The position numbers and the translations under genes were made by a program. This document shows positions 10,400 through 23,276 of a stretch of DNA of 64,000 nucleotides, in pieces. Below the pieces are notes generated by a model. The model was given only the letters and a program-made list of their open reading frames with translations, was not told the DNA's origin and did not search any database. The DNA lies in assembly GCA_028023455.1 (NCBI GenBank), contig JAQFVV010006274.1:2916001-2980000 (forward strand). Reading direction: 5' to 3'. This DNA is from Epiperipatus broadwayi (lineage: Eukaryota > Onychophora > Udeonychophora > Euonychophora > Peripatidae). The stretch's first letter is position 1, and each line of letters starts with the position of its first letter.

Positions 10400-12290
10400 A
10401 TTTCTCTCTCTCTTCTCTTCCGGAAATGGTGACATTGAGCATAAAACTTCACCATCCTGATCATTTAGAAAATACGCATAAATGCCCCTGTCCTGACATA
10501 AATTTAATGAAAGAGAATAAAAAAAATTGAACGAGATTTTAGTGAATGAATATTAGCCAAATTAACGTCAGAACCTAGAGTGCATCGTACCGCCTTAGGC
10601 AAAACGAATGCGGATTGAAATTTTATTTTATCTATTTTTTTTTTTAACTCTTTTTCCTTGAAATAATCATGTAATCTTAATTTTCTCAAAGCTAAACTAT
10701 GTTGCTGTAGCATCACTGAGTAAAGTTTACAATTATTTAAAAGGTCTATTTCCACTACATGGAACAAGACACAAATATTGAGAGTTATGTCGGGGGCAGC
10801 TATAGCGAATACACCGCGTGGAAGAAAAAGACCGTCCGTTTTCTTCACGGTAATCAGCTCCAATTATTGGTCTCTTCAGATTGAAAGCGTTCTTCTACGT
10901 GAATGATTTTAAATTTATCTCTCTAACCACTGCTTTAGAATTAGAGTTCTAAACATTTGCTTTGTTTGTGTGGCTTTACACAAAGTACCTGATTGCAAGC
11001 CTATCAGACATTCATTACGAAGTTCTCTAGAACAGCAGTAAGAATAATAGTGCTGCTTCAATTATTTCTTGTTAAGATTTCCGTCGTCAAATGAAAGATG
11101 TAATAAAACTATTAAGAAAATCAGCTAATAAAACATTTTAAATAATTCGTACGTAGCTATATAAAATTGTAGTAAAAAATATCAAATTAAAATATTTAGA
11201 AATGATTTAAAGCACGAATACCTTCAGGCGTGCGCGCAGACGCGCACATGTAGGTAAATTTAATTAAAAAACGAAAAATGTTAAAATATGTTTTTTCTCC
11301 CATATATAGTAAATGTACATATAATATTGTCGTAAACCCCCTTATTAGCAAGAGAAATTGAAACTTTTTTTAAAAAATTTATTTATCAAATTTTTCTTTT
11401 GGCATTTAATCCAGAATTACTTATAATAAGATTAATCCATATATTACCGTAGTTCTGCCTATATTCGTTTCAATGTCTTTACTTTTTCAACAATCATCGT
11501 TAGTAGCAACCATTCGCAAATGAGTAACCTCATCCAATTCCAAGAGAAAAAAAAAGCAGCACAAATAAATAATAACAATAATTCATTACATATAAATTTT
11601 ATGATGACGATATAAACCAATCTTGAACCAACAAAGTAATTCATATATAAAACACATTGATTCATTATTCTGATCATGTGATTTTTTGTGATGCTGTCCT
11701 TTATTTAATTTCTGGTGCAAAGTTTTTTTTTTGTAAAATATTCCACCATAGTCATTAATTGTAGCTCTCCGCTGTTTCTGTTTTTTTTTCCCCAAATCTT
11801 CCCAATAAAAGCAACATACGTTTTTAGATAAGGTAATTTTTATTACGTAAATCAAGATCTGCCTCTCCCATGAGAACCTTGATTAATTTAAGTTCGTTAT
11901 AAAACATTCTTTTAGGAAATTTTGCTCATTCATTCCATGACTAATCTAAGGAACATTTTAATTGGTCTTTAATTAAGTTTTATCATTAGAATTTTATAAA
12001 ACATCCTTTTAAATGAATTTTTTATTGTGTTTGTGTTGTATTCCATAAAATGTCAAAGTCTCACTTTCATATAATAAATTGGGTAATATAATATATCTCT
12101 ATGTAGCTAATTTAATTGCAATGATTAATTCACTGTAAAAAAATACTCAAACTTTAAATTTGTTAAAGCAGGAGTATATTAAAATATGTAATGCAGTTCA
12201 ATTATGTAAGACCGGTTTCTATTTAAAAAGTTGCCAAAACAATTAAATTGATGTACATTCTCAAATTGATAACCATCAGAGCTAAAAGTT
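10400..12290. other. Mixed interval, no confirmed gene
   Basis: 10,400-11,240 is less AT-rich than average and includes a minus-strand frame of 119 codons (10,863-10,504) that I do not recognise. It also holds, from 10,569, a segment like CAGAACCTAGAGTG followed by CCGCCTTAGGC, vaguely resembling a hAT-type transposon terminus. A short alternating GC run (GCGTGCGCGCAGACGCGC) sits near 11,229. The remainder is plain AT-rich sequence. Confidence 0.3.
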
Positions 12291-12829
12291 TCTGTTCCAT
12301 CTATCACTGGTTGACAAAAAGACTTAAGATGTTTCTAAACATTAATGGCTAAATCAATGTCCTTTATATGTTGCAGTCAAACACAAAATATTCTGTAGGC
12401 AGTAGATAATACTTTTCACTGGCAAATCACAAACTGTAATTCCTAAAACCAAGAAAATGAAGTTCTGGTTTTTGCTTTTATTTGATTCAAATTTAAAACT
12501 CCAACATTAAATCTATGTTGCATCATGATTTCTACTGCTTGATCACAATTTCAATACTCACAGTCATAAAATTTAAAACAATGTTGGAGCAAATATACAT
12601 CACCATTTTACACCAGTTTTTATTTAAAATGCCTTAGAGTTTCCATCTGTAATAATAACATTTCTTCTTATTCTATTATTTAGAAACTATATTATATAAA
12701 TAAAAGTTTACATAAACTCATTAAAAAATAAAAGCAATGTTATGACTCTTTTGTTTAGACAAATTTTCTTGCATTTATCTGGCAACTAAAAACACAAAAT
12801 CACTGGTAAATCTCAGATAATCATTAAAC

Positions 12830-13500
12830 TATAACTAGAAGCAATTTATTCAACAAAATGATAGAAAATACCTTTTTGATAGTGAATAGCAATGATATTC
12901 CATGATAATTACTACAATCTTGACTATTTTCTTTATTTTTAACATTGGAATAATAGAAGAATCTTTAAGATTAGACAACATAATTCCAGCAATTTATATA
13001 TTACTTTAAAAATTCCAATATTTTTGATGTTAATATATTGCCACCATATTTTCAAAACTTCCCCAGATATTTCCTGGATATGAACTTTTCTGTTTCTAAA
13101 ATTATAAAGAGCTGACTTGGTTTTACTTTCTGAATATTTTAATCCAAATCTAAATAAAAAGTTAAAATGGAAATATTAAAAAGTTATCATCTTAATTCTT
13201 CTATCATTATTCAAAAAATGATCAAATATCCTCTTAACTATTTGAAATATCATTGCAATCATATGGACAGAATGTTATTGATAAACTTAACAGAACTGTA
13301 ATACTCTTTTTTAGGTACATATGTTACTTTCAATGCATCAAAAAGACACATAAAAGACTATCAGGAAATATGTTTTTCCTTTGCTAATTTAATTTACGAA
13401 TCATTTTAAAGTCTTTTGTCAGCTATTGAACTTCTGACTTTACATTTTTATAAAGAGTATGACATTTTCCATTCAATTTATTATTCTACTAAGCAGAAAA
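12830..13500 (-). pseudogene. Decayed LINE reverse transcriptase fragment (second copy)
   Basis: On the minus strand, 13,480-13,400 reads like NGKCHTLYKNVKSEVQ, the linker seen in the copy at 3.4 kb. About 400 bp further, near 12,960-12,840, comes VKNKENSQDCSNYHGISLLF followed by TIKKVFSIILLNKLL. The latter is an unmistakable RT finger block ('N-K-G-D ... D-C-x-N-Y-R-G-I-S-L-L-S-x-x-G-K-x-x-x-x-I-L-L-N-R-L'). Many stops and frameshifts interrupt it. Together with 2.8-3.4 kb it shows an old endonuclease/RT LINE family inserted in the same orientation twice. Confidence 0.6.
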
Positions 13501-13509
13501 TTTAGATTT

Positions 13510-15340
13510 TTTTTCTTTTGATTAAGTCACTAATATTATTATCAGAAAACCAATCATAATTTATTTTTAAATTCAAAAGTACATTTGCTTGTGGGTATAA
13601 TAAACTACTTAAAAGCAATCCTTACCTTCATAATAAAACAATCTTAAAAGTTTAAGTTATTAATTTTAATCTTCATTAGTGGTTGAAATTTAATAAAATT
13701 ATTAGATGCTTCTAAAAAATATGAACATAAAATTTCTAGCCAATATATTACAATTATTATCTCAACCTAAGCACTATTAATTTATGAGCTTTTCAATAAT
13801 TTTCACTTCTAAATGCTCATGTGATAGAACTTCTCTTGTGTTCATACTTGCAATTATAAAGTAATCTATTAAATGGCATTGTTTTAAATATGAATGCACC
13901 CATTTTCTTATATAAACATTTTTCTGTCTAAATAAATGTTTGTTTTAGTAATTTCATTTGTTGTGCAAAAGTTTAATAACAACTGATCATTTATCAATCA
14001 TAAATCTTGTCAACCCATTAGCTATCAGTTTTACTCTTTATTAAAAACTTGAAAAGTTTATTAGCACATTCTACATAACTATATTTATATCAACTAAGTA
14101 CTTTCCATTTTCAAAGTAGAAAGGGGTGTTCCTAAATAGGACTGCCTAAACATGCAATGTTTGCCAAGCTGAAACTCCTGTGGAAATTCAATTTCCACTT
14201 GAAACATTAATAATTGTACTACCTAAAGCAAAAGTCACTGCTTCCAGTTTGTTATATCTGTTCTTTTTATTGTTTCCTTATTTTTTGAGGCCTTGAGCTA
14301 AAAAAAAATAGAACAAAGTAATTGGAATGATAAATGTGTTTGCATAAATGCACAAAAGAACCATGATGACCAGAACTTATACTAATGTGAAATGACTAAA
14401 TGCAGTATGTAAAAAAGATAGAAAAAACTGCTGATACCATAAGCAATAACTAACTTTTCATAAACTAAAGAAAATAACGAAAGATTATATAAATTAATCC
14501 TCATATTTGAAGGTCATTTCACTATTTGCTATTTGTGAACCCTATATTTAGGCCGAGCACAATAAAATTGCATAAGGAACCCTAATGTTAATTATATTTA
14601 TTCCTTATATTTATTCCTTTTATTTTCAGTTTTACTTTTATTACATATAATTACTGGCTCATTCTTACATTTAAGACATGCTATTGCCGACATTTGAAAA
14701 ATTAGACCAATCGATTAACCAGATATTATGTCAGTTGAACCAAATTTCATATAGGTTCCTAATACTACACACCAATGTCTTGTATTTCTTTACATATATT
14801 GAATAAATTTGCTTTATAAGTGTGTGTTTAATAATAAACACTTATTTGCAGCAAACACTAATAAATATATAAATAAAGATCACTTTTTATAAAATTGAAA
14901 ATCATATATACTTATATATATTTTTGTACAATAATCTTTTTATTCTCCCTCTCCCCCCACTTCTTGTCCAAAACATTTCACTGATCAAAACCTACATTGA
15001 AGAACATTAGCACAATTTTTTTTCCTTTCAATGATTGTAATAATATAATTCTAATGCAACAAAGAGCCATTAAATATAGATAAGTTCATGGAATATGAAA
15101 AAAAGGAGATTAAGGAATGGCCCATGCAATTATTAAATTAAAAGTCTATATCTGTCATTACTTAAATGTCATGTATTAATTTTTTTTTATATAAAATAGG
15201 ATTATTGAAAGGTAAAATGTAAATAAGTTTTGCTGAAATATATAGCATTTAAAAAATAAATTTAGTTCTGCCTTGGATTTTTATTCTTGCAAATTATTGA
15301 TGTCTGAATTTGTTATTATTTATAATATCTACTAGTTAAC
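13510..15340. other. AT-rich interval, no gene seen
   Basis: Long AT-rich sequence lacking open frames above background and lacking recognisable repeats. No feature is supported. Confidence 0.4.
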
Positions 15341-15344
15341 AAAA

Positions 15345-15450
15345 AAAAATCTTTTTTTTTCCTGTGTCAAAGCATCGGCCAGAAAGCGAACCCGCAAACC
15401 CGGGCCAATTGCTTGTAAGGCAGCTATGCTGACTACTCGACCACAAACCC
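15345..15450 (-). repeat. tRNA-derived short repeat (SINE head)
   Basis: On the minus strand the segment starts near GTGGTCGAGTAGTCAGCAT (A-box-like), continues with an anticodon-arm-like TGCCTTACAAGCA, then GGCCCGGG, and has GGGTTCGCTTTC (B-box-like, 15,393-15,382). It ends in an A-rich run. Spacing between the boxes fits an internal Pol III promoter. It is the most GC-rich patch in several kilobases. No complete cloverleaf with matching acceptor arms is visible, so a tRNA-derived SINE head or tRNA pseudogene is the better call than a working tRNA. Confidence 0.5.
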
Positions 15451-15459
15451 TTAACTAAA

Positions 15460-16730
15460 AAATCTTCTTTTGTTGACAAAAAATAAAAATTTTGGCATTA
15501 ATACTTAGAAGATTTTATCATACTATTCTTCTGGAAAATAATTATCTATAAAAGTCATTTTAAAACAAATAAATATATGAATCACTTTTTACTAGATCAG
15601 AAACTATTTCATTTCATTTAGTCTTAGATAAAAAAATTAAATTTAATAAAGTTCCCATGTTTATATAATGTTTTTGTATAATTACATAATGATGCCCTTA
15701 TTTAAATCACTTATCACTTTACATTAATGAGCCGTGATTTTACATTGTTAAAAAATATGATCTATGCTAACTTTATATATCAAACACATGGGTCCATACT
15801 ACAATTGTCAAAATGTATAACATGAACATAAATCATCTAAGGCAATTTGCATGGGATCTCCACAGTATAACATCACAGGATAAACAACTTTTTTCTTTTT
15901 ATAGCCTGCTAAGATCAACTAGATACATGAGATTCTATCGTACTTTAATTAACTTATTTGATTGCAAAATAATGACAAATGCTAAAGATAATGGGTCATT
16001 ACAATTTATTCAAGTATATACATTTTGAGAACACACATGACTATATAAATTGACTGCAATCTATGGAAAATAATAAGATATTTTATCTGTGAAACTTCTA
16101 TGTTTATTTTACTGCCCTGTCAATTTTTAAACAAGTTAATAAGAGTTGCTATTTAGGGATTCTATAATTAATTTTATGCACAGATAGTATATACATTGAA
16201 CAGATATAAACTCATTACATAGATTAATGACCACAACTTCTAATTATTATAGTTAATTCATTAACTATGATAAATCATTTCATAACCTATTTAAAAAACT
16301 GGATTGCCATAAATCCCTTCAGGATGTGCTATGTAAGCAAATATAAGAGATAGGAATACAAGATCAGCATTACATTATTTATGAATATACAAATATATGT
16401 GAGCTGGGAACATGCTATATGATAGAAATTTGTATCTATCACATACTTCAAAAAAGTATTAAGTGTAAGAAAGATCAGAAACCACCAACAATATCATCCA
16501 AGACATATATAAAAACAGAGCAGATGATATAGAGTAGAAATGTCCATCTATCACATACTACAGCTCTAAGTAAAATAAGAATGCAAGAGACTGAAAATCA
16601 CAATAATTTATGAATAAATAAAACACATACAAATGAATATCATTTATAAACACAACAATCCATAGTTAATTTACATCAATATATCCAATTATCCTTCCCC
16701 ACATCTGGAGATTAAAAGATAATAAGAAAG
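15460..16730. other. AT-rich interval, no gene seen
   Basis: No coding or RNA feature is supported. A short internal similarity (GATAGAAATTTGTATCTATCAC near 16,421 and TAGAAATGTCCATCTATCAC near 16,534, with matching downstream words) suggests an old local duplication of about 115 bp. Confidence 0.4.
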
Positions 16731-16837
16731 TGAGCAAAACTCTCCATACAGTATTGCCACCTGCGCTAAACAGAGTAATCAATGGATGCCAGAAGGCTTG
16801 TGCATAAAATCCCTATCTAATGCCTACTCATCCAATA

Positions 16838-16879
16838 TCCCCAGACTATTTTCTGGCTTGTGGCCTTCGTCAGTGATGA
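16838..16879 (-). ncRNA. Hammerhead-like motif, unit 1 (degenerate)
   Basis: Minus strand: stem I TCATCA, core CTGACGA, one extra A, stem II GGC / CACAA / GCC, an unpaired A, GAAA, loop region ATA, cleavage triplet GTC, stem I partner TGGGGA. The second pair of stem III (A opposite G) and one stem I pair are broken, so activity is doubtful. Confidence 0.45.
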
Positions 16880-17293
16880 GCTTTGGATCTGAGAGCACTG
16901 CATCTAGATCTTAGGATCTAATGCAACCCTCTAGCACCCACCTTTTATCTCTACTTAACTACAAAACTATGAGAATGAAATTGAAAACACAAAAAATATT
17001 TTCAATCTAAGCTCAATAGCTTATATAGTCATATGGGTCTGAACTCAGTTCAGCACCCATACATTTTGGTGTCTTTGGCTCTTTTACAACCATAGCCACC
17101 ACTATCCTATTAGGCAGGATTGGTGTTAAACCATTAAGTATCACATGATCACATTTTCTATACTAGCACATTAATTGTTAATAAACAGAGCAAAACTCTC
17201 CATACAGTATTGCCACCTGTGCTAAACAGAGTAATCAATGGATGCCACTAGGCTTGTGCATAAAATACCTATCCAATGCCTACTCATCCAATA

Positions 17294-17335
17294 TCCCCAG
17301 ACTAGTTTCTGGCTTGTGGCCTTCGTCAGTGAGGA
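17294..17335 (-). ncRNA. Hammerhead-like motif, unit 2
   Basis: Minus strand: stem I TCCTCA (17,335-17,330), core CTGACGA, an A, stem II GGC / CACAA / GCC, an A, GAAAC, two-base loop TA, triplet GTC, then TGGGGA (17,299-17,294) pairing six of six with TCCTCA including one G-U. The opposed A and A at the base of stem II replace the usual G-C pair. Cleavage would fall between 17,300 and 17,299. Confidence 0.55.
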
Positions 17336-17858
17336 GCTTTGGATCTGAGAGCACTGCATCTAGATCTTAGGATCTAATGCACCCCTCTAGCACCCACCTT
17401 TTATCTCTACTTAACTACAAAACTATGAGAATGAAATTGGAAAACACAAAAAATATTTTCAATCTAAGCTCAATAGCTTATATAGCCTTCTGGCATCCAT
17501 TGATTACTCTGTTTAGCACAGGTGGCAATACTGTATGGAGAGTTTTGCTCTGTTTATCAACAATTAATGTGCTAGTATAGAAAATGTGATTATGTGATGC
17601 TTAATGGTTTAACACCAATCCTGCCTAATAGGATAGTGGTGGCTATGGTTGTAAAAGAGCCAAAGACATCAAAATGTATGGGTGCTGAACTGAGTTCAGA
17701 CCCATATGACTATATAAGCTACTGAGCTTAGATTGAAAATATATTTTGTGTTTTCAATTTCATTCTCATAGTTTTGTAGTTAAGTAGAGATAAAAGGTGG
17801 GTGCTAGAGGGTTGCATTAGATCCTAAGATCTAGATGCAGTGCTCTCAGATCCAAAGC

Positions 17859-17900
17859 TCCTCACTGATGAAGGCCACAAGCCAGAAACTAGTCTGGGGA
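17859..17900 (+). ncRNA. Hammerhead-like motif, inverted unit
   Basis: TCCTCA (17,859-17,864), CTGATGA (17,865-17,871), A, GGC / CACAA / GCC, A, GAAA (17,885-17,888), C-TA-G, triplet GTC ending at 17,894, TGGGGA (17,895-17,900). All core residues of the consensus are present; only the A/A opposition at the base of stem II deviates. Confidence 0.6.
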
Positions 17901-18059
17901 TATTGGATGAGTAGGCATTAGATAGGGATTTTATGCACAAGCCTTCTGGCATCCATTGATTACTCTGTTTAACACAGGTGGCAATACTGCATGGAGAGTT
18001 TTGCTCTGTTTATCAACAATTAATGTGCTAGTATAGAAAATGTGATCATGTGATAATAA

Positions 18060-19670
18060 GAAAGTCTTAATTTACTCTGACTATGTAACCTGTTTTGTAT
18101 CATATTCAGGATTCTTCAAGCTACAATTAAATTATTATTTTGACAATGTTTTATATTTACAGGTAGTGGAAATGGCTGGTTTTAAAATATTAAGTTTTAT
18201 AAGCATGACCAAGAATTGTGATAAAAAACTAATTGATTTACACAAAAATTTACTTTCTCTTATGATTTATGCCAACTGAATTGTGGCATGATTAAATAAA
18301 ATAACAAAGCAATTCCTTGTCATATTAGTTTATAAACAGATTTAAAAAATCAATAATGACAATAATTTTTAAAATACTTTCAGGATAATAGAAATAAATA
18401 CTTAATGTTAATACTTATTTCATATCCATTCCCTTTCAAGACTAAGAGTTCAAGTTCAGACTTCAAGTATTGGTATTCTTTTAGTGGACTTCATTTATTC
18501 AACTATAGCTATGGCAGTGATAGGTTTTAATCATACTGTTACTAATTCTGCAGGCAGCATCAGATGATAGTTTACTGTTTAAGTGATGAGAAGTTTCTCC
18601 CAAAACCACTCTCTATGGACTTTCAGTCTGCACTCTGCCAGCATGGCTAGAGTGAAATAGATGACAGCTTTTCTAGTCTTCCATTCTATTTTTCAACCCA
18701 AGCACAATAATCATACTGAAAGCATACTCAAGAAAGATCAACACAATAAAATCAATCAAAGCATCTCAAGTACAATGATGTACAACCACTATTTATAGTT
18801 CTTGGAGTTAGCTTATCAGCAAAATCAGATCCATCATCAGTCATTTCAACCCTTTGGTCTATTTGTAGTAGAAACTCCTGAAGACTAGTTTTTTCTGTGG
18901 CTTATTTGTCAAATCACAACATTTACAAAATTTTATCTTTGAAATGGATTACAAGACTAAATTACATCAAATATTTATCTCCTTAATTACTCATTCTGTT
19001 TATAAGAATTTAATTACTTTTTATAAAATAATGTCATTTTCATTTTATAATTACTTTTAAAATAAACTTATAATTAGAAATATTGTATACATTTCTCAGT
19101 GCAAATATTTATATATAATTTTATTTATTAATATGTGCTGAAAATATCTAGTTTAAAATTTCTATTGACTTTTAAAAATACCTATGAAACACATATAAAT
19201 AACGCTTTAATAGATAGGGAGAAAAACATGGCAATGACCTCTAAAATGTACTTTTATCAATCAGCCGAAGAGATTTTATTTGTTAAAATGCAATCATTAT
19301 TATATTTTTGCCAATATCTATAACTGTATGATGAAATATAACAAAAAAAAAACATTAACTACAATTTTTATTATATATATCAAATTATAGAGTGCTAGAT
19401 AATATATAATAAATTGGAATAATACACTTTTTTAAAAAGTGCTAATTATATATATCAACTTAATGCTTTTTAACATCAATATAAGCCACTATACAAACAA
19501 AAAGTGAATCTATTTTTGCCAATAGTTTTAAGTTCTTGTGTAGATGGTAGATTAGATAATGATATTTATTAAAATAAACAAAACAGGGATATCCACACAA
19601 TCTCATTCAAAACAGTTTATAATTTAAATTCCTAAGTAATAACTTTTCCTCCCTCATTTTAATAACCATA
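18060..19670. other. AT-rich interval, no gene seen
   Basis: Slightly less AT-rich around 18.4-18.9 kb but without open frames or motifs that I can support. Confidence 0.4.
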
Positions 19671-19675
19671 AAAAC

Positions 19676-20829
19676 TAGTGGTGGGAACCCTTTTTCTGCC
19701 AAGGTCTATTTGGATATTTATAATCACATTCATAGGTCACTTAAGATTATCAACTTAAAAATTAACCTACTATATTTGATCAAAATTTTAATTAACTTGC
19801 CTCTACTCATTAACACTTGCAACCTTTTGAACTGTCAGACCAATTTCAACTTTTCCCTTTTAAATGAGGGCCATAATTTTTTTTTGTGTATTAAAAATAA
19901 AGTAACATCATTATTATTAGTGACTGTTCCACATTTAATTATATTTTTTCTGATTTACCTTGATCTATTTAAATTTATGACATATATTCTCAATTTTTTT
20001 TATGATGAACCGATTAATTCTACTGCAGCTAGGCTGCAACCTTTTATAAACTTATCTTCAGAAAATGGTTTAAAATTTGCATTTTTTAAGCAACTAGTTC
20101 TCACAGAATTTTCTGACTTGTTTGTACTTTTTATAAAACATGTCAGTTACTTGATGAAGCTCCTTTTCAAGTTTTTATTTTAATATTTTTTTCCAATATT
20201 TTTGTTGTAGTCAGAATGTTTGATAAATAGTGTCTGTTAATAATGTGTTCTATATTAACTGAAATACATTCCAGATATATCATGTACATTGATTTAATAT
20301 TTCTTGCTATAAAAAAAGTATACATTTGTTCATTTTGTTTCAAATACAGAATTTTCTTTGTGAATTTTTTTTATCTATCTCTGTAGCTATTTTAATAAAT
20401 AAAAATTAAATGCGAAATAATAATAATAATAATAAAATGAAGTAAATTTTGAGTTTATTTTTATTAGTTACACATTTGCCTGAAAAAATCACTGTAAAAC
20501 AAACAAAATGTTCCCAACATTATAAATTAAATTAATAGTCAGACAGACTATACAATATAAATAATTTGCTAGAATATTGCACCTCTGATAGAATAAAATA
20601 GAATTATTATAAAGCTTGGAAAGAGAAAAAGATGTAGTTAAGAAAATAAATATTTTATTTTATTTAACTCTTAATTCAATATTTTCATGTATATTGCACT
20701 ATGTGCATGTGTAAATAGAAGTTGTATACAGGTTCATTTTATATATATTTGTGAAATGTCTGAGGGATAGATTAAAAACATTTAAGGATCAGACATGGAC
20801 TATGGACTGGAGGTTCCCCATCCCCAATG
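19676..20829. mobile_element. hAT-type DNA transposon remnant
   Basis: The left end reads TAGTGGTGGGAACCCTTTTT and the right end finishes GGAGGTTCCCCATCCCCAATG in inverted relation. This is the familiar hAT pattern of CAGTGGT..AACC with a mirrored GGTT..CCACTG. No transposase is recognisable. The 157-codon frame inside (19,710-20,183) is a low-complexity hydrophobic translation of AT-rich DNA and I do not treat it as a gene. A clear 8-bp target duplication is not visible (ATAAAAAC against TAAATGAG), so the insertion is old or one boundary is off by a few bases. Confidence 0.5.
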
Positions 20830-22410
20830 TAAATGAGCAATCAAATATTAAATATGTGAAACAAAATTATTCAGTGTTAATTAATATATATATATTAAAT
20901 TAAAATAAATTTGCTCTAACATTTTTTTAAAAATAGAATGCAATAATGTGTAAAGATGTTCCTGTTCCAATAAAAGTTATTATATAATAATACATTGTGC
21001 ATTAGATTAACTAAAAGTTAAATGTTTTGTACTGCAATCTTGCATTCAATGGTTCCATTTTAATGCTAATGATTTTAAATTTAGCTATCATTTTTATTCA
21101 TAGATGGCAGGAATAATTAAAAAAATAAGAAATCACTGAAAACGAAGCACTAGTTTAGGAATTTGGGGCAACATTTTCAAGATTTTTCTAAAAGCAAAGA
21201 AAGTTTTTATTTCCATAATTATTTTTTCCTTAATTTTAAATATATTTTTGTTAACTTAATACATAATATAGAGAAAAGAATAAAATTGTGGTCATGTGCT
21301 TTCTATGAATTTATATGCACTCACCCATATTATAGTTAATACGTAATTATAAAAACAAAATATATTGTATGTGTAATATTAAAAATATATTTTTGATTTG
21401 TTTCAACTTTTATATTAGAAAAAGAAAATATTTATTACACTATTTTAATAAAATTAAATTTCACTCATAAATTTATTTTTTAAAAAAATACTTGATAAAT
21501 AATATGTGCAAAAAAATATACAAAAAAGTAATTTTATTTTACTATAAACTTTATTTAAAATGATATGTAAAAAAAATAATCCTATGGTTTGAGCTCATTT
21601 TAGCTACATTTATTGGAAAGAAAGAAGGTTACCACATTAATTCTGTATTAATACAGTGCCTTCTAATATCAAAGTAAGTTATCCTTTCAAATAAAAATTA
21701 ATCTACTTTTATACATTTTTTACATTCATTTTAGAATTAAAGTTCATTTTCTAGATTTATTATCTTTATAAGTACTGAGAAAGCAAATATACATTGATGC
21801 ATATTACATTTACAGGTCAGTCTAATGGGGTGAATGGTATACTAATATAAAGAGAAATTGGAAGGTTTATAATTATCTGTATTTACATATACTTTAAGGT
21901 GTTATATTTATTAGCAATTACATATTTGATATTTTCAAATCCCCTACACTTATATTTGATATGAATAGAGATTAATTCTTAGTAAGCATAATGATTAACC
22001 ATACTGAAAGAGACTGTGCTTACACCGACTTTCAATTTAAAGTTCATATTGCATATTGCTTGTCATATTTATTATTTTTATAAGAATTGAGAACAGAAAT
22101 GTAAAATGATCCTCTTCATGTTCATAAATTAAATAATATTAAAAAAAAGTGGCACATTGATTATATATATGTAATCAAACTGATTTAAAATTTTAAAGTA
22201 CCCTCAATATTTGAAATCGAATGAGCTAAAAATTTAGAACATCTGAATTTCATACTATAATGATATTTTGACTTTATATTTGTATATCATTAACCCTTGA
22301 TTATTTTCCAATGAATTGTACATATGTATTCAGCTTTAAAATCAAGGAAGTCAAAATCACAAACATATAAAAGCAATTTGCTTGTAGGTTTGTGATGATG
22401 ATATATTAGA
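20830..22410. other. AT-rich interval, no gene seen
   Basis: No open frame above background, no repeat boundary and no RNA gene recognised. Confidence 0.4.
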
Positions 22411-22414
22411 TGTG

Positions 22415-22570
22415 ATAATTTGTTGGACTAATTCCAGAATCTATCAGTAAATGTTGAATGTATAGAAAATATTAAACTTTATTTAAACTTTTCAATATAA
22501 ACAACTTGTTAATAACAACACACAAATAGACTAACCTGTGTTGTCTATTTGTGTGTTATTACTAACGAGT
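22415..22570 (+). repeat. Partial copy of the 55.7-kb foldback family
   Basis: Shares AATGTTGAATGTATAGAAAA, AACTTTATTTAAA, ACAACTTGTTAATAA and ACACACAAATAGAC with the left arm of the element at 55.7 kb, then jumps to the inverted GTCTATTTGTGTGTTATTAC. It is a short hairpin copy lacking the tRNA-like and hammerhead-like centre. Confidence 0.65.
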
Positions 22571-23276
22571 CTCTAACTAGGTCAATTAAGAGTAACTACA
22601 AATTAGGATACAAAAAATTTGAAATGAAAAGTGCAGTTCAAAATCTAATATCTGATTAGTAATATACTTTAAGCACAATGATTAATTGTTATAGACACGC
22701 GCGAGCACATGCACACACACACGATGATCTGTCTCGATGAGAAATAAAGTTTTGTAAACAGGTAAGCGCTATCTCATTAAGAAGAATCAATTTAATACTA
22801 ATTCCCAAAAAAACATTAATTAACTATAATTGAAGAGTTTATAAGTTACATCATAATTCATTGCTTTATAAACATGAATTTGATCTACATTACCTGTGAA
22901 TTTAGTAAGATGTGATCTTAAATTCGCCTTCTCTCTAGGTTACAACACTTTTTCTCTCAACTAGTTTAAGGAATAGCAAATGATACAAAGAAAAATTATT
23001 TGAAGCCCTAAATAAAATATCTAACTAAAATGCAACCAAAGTAAAAAATGGTCTGTTGAATAAAACGGATAAGTAACTAAAGTTGTAATGAAGTGTTATC
23101 TAAATCTGAACTAAATTGTAAGCTGACAATAGTGTGAAGAAACTCATCTATAACCAGAACTCAATTCGTTAAAGAAATAAAATCTACAGAAATTTGCATC
23201 TTCAGATTTTGACCAATAAATTTGCAAGCAAAAATCATATTATTGAAAACACATATACATATATTTATATATATAT
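22571..23276. other. AT-rich interval, no gene seen
   Basis: Contains a short alternating CGCG / CACACACA run near 22,697. Nothing else is supported. Confidence 0.35.

Larger units (their letters stand above)
16734..18056. mobile_element. Composite tandem and inverted array of hammerhead-bearing units
   Basis: A unit of about 456 bp, recognisable by AGCAAAACTCTCCATACAGT, ATCCAATATCCCCAGACTA and CAGCACCCATACATTTTG, occurs twice in direct orientation (from 16,734 and 17,188). A partial copy and then a full copy follow in the opposite orientation (17,484-17,570 and about 17,580-18,056). The outer limits are reverse complements, so the locus is also one large palindrome of about 1.3 kb. Each complete unit carries a hammerhead-like motif (minus strand at 16.84 and 17.30 kb, plus strand at 17.86 kb). 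No protein is encoded; the frame near 17.38-17.58 kb is fortuitous. The layout resembles animal retrozymes, which exist as tandem monomers delimited by hammerheads. Membership of that class is inference. Confidence 0.75.

Noticed and set aside
10569-10610. hAT-like terminus (CAGAACCTAGAGTG ... CCGCCTTAGGC)
   Set aside because: Similarity is from memory of hAT ends only; no mirrored end or target duplication found.
19710-20183. 157-codon plus-strand ORF
   Set aside because: Hydrophobic, low-complexity translation inside a hAT remnant; no domain, no coding bias, explained by AT-richness.
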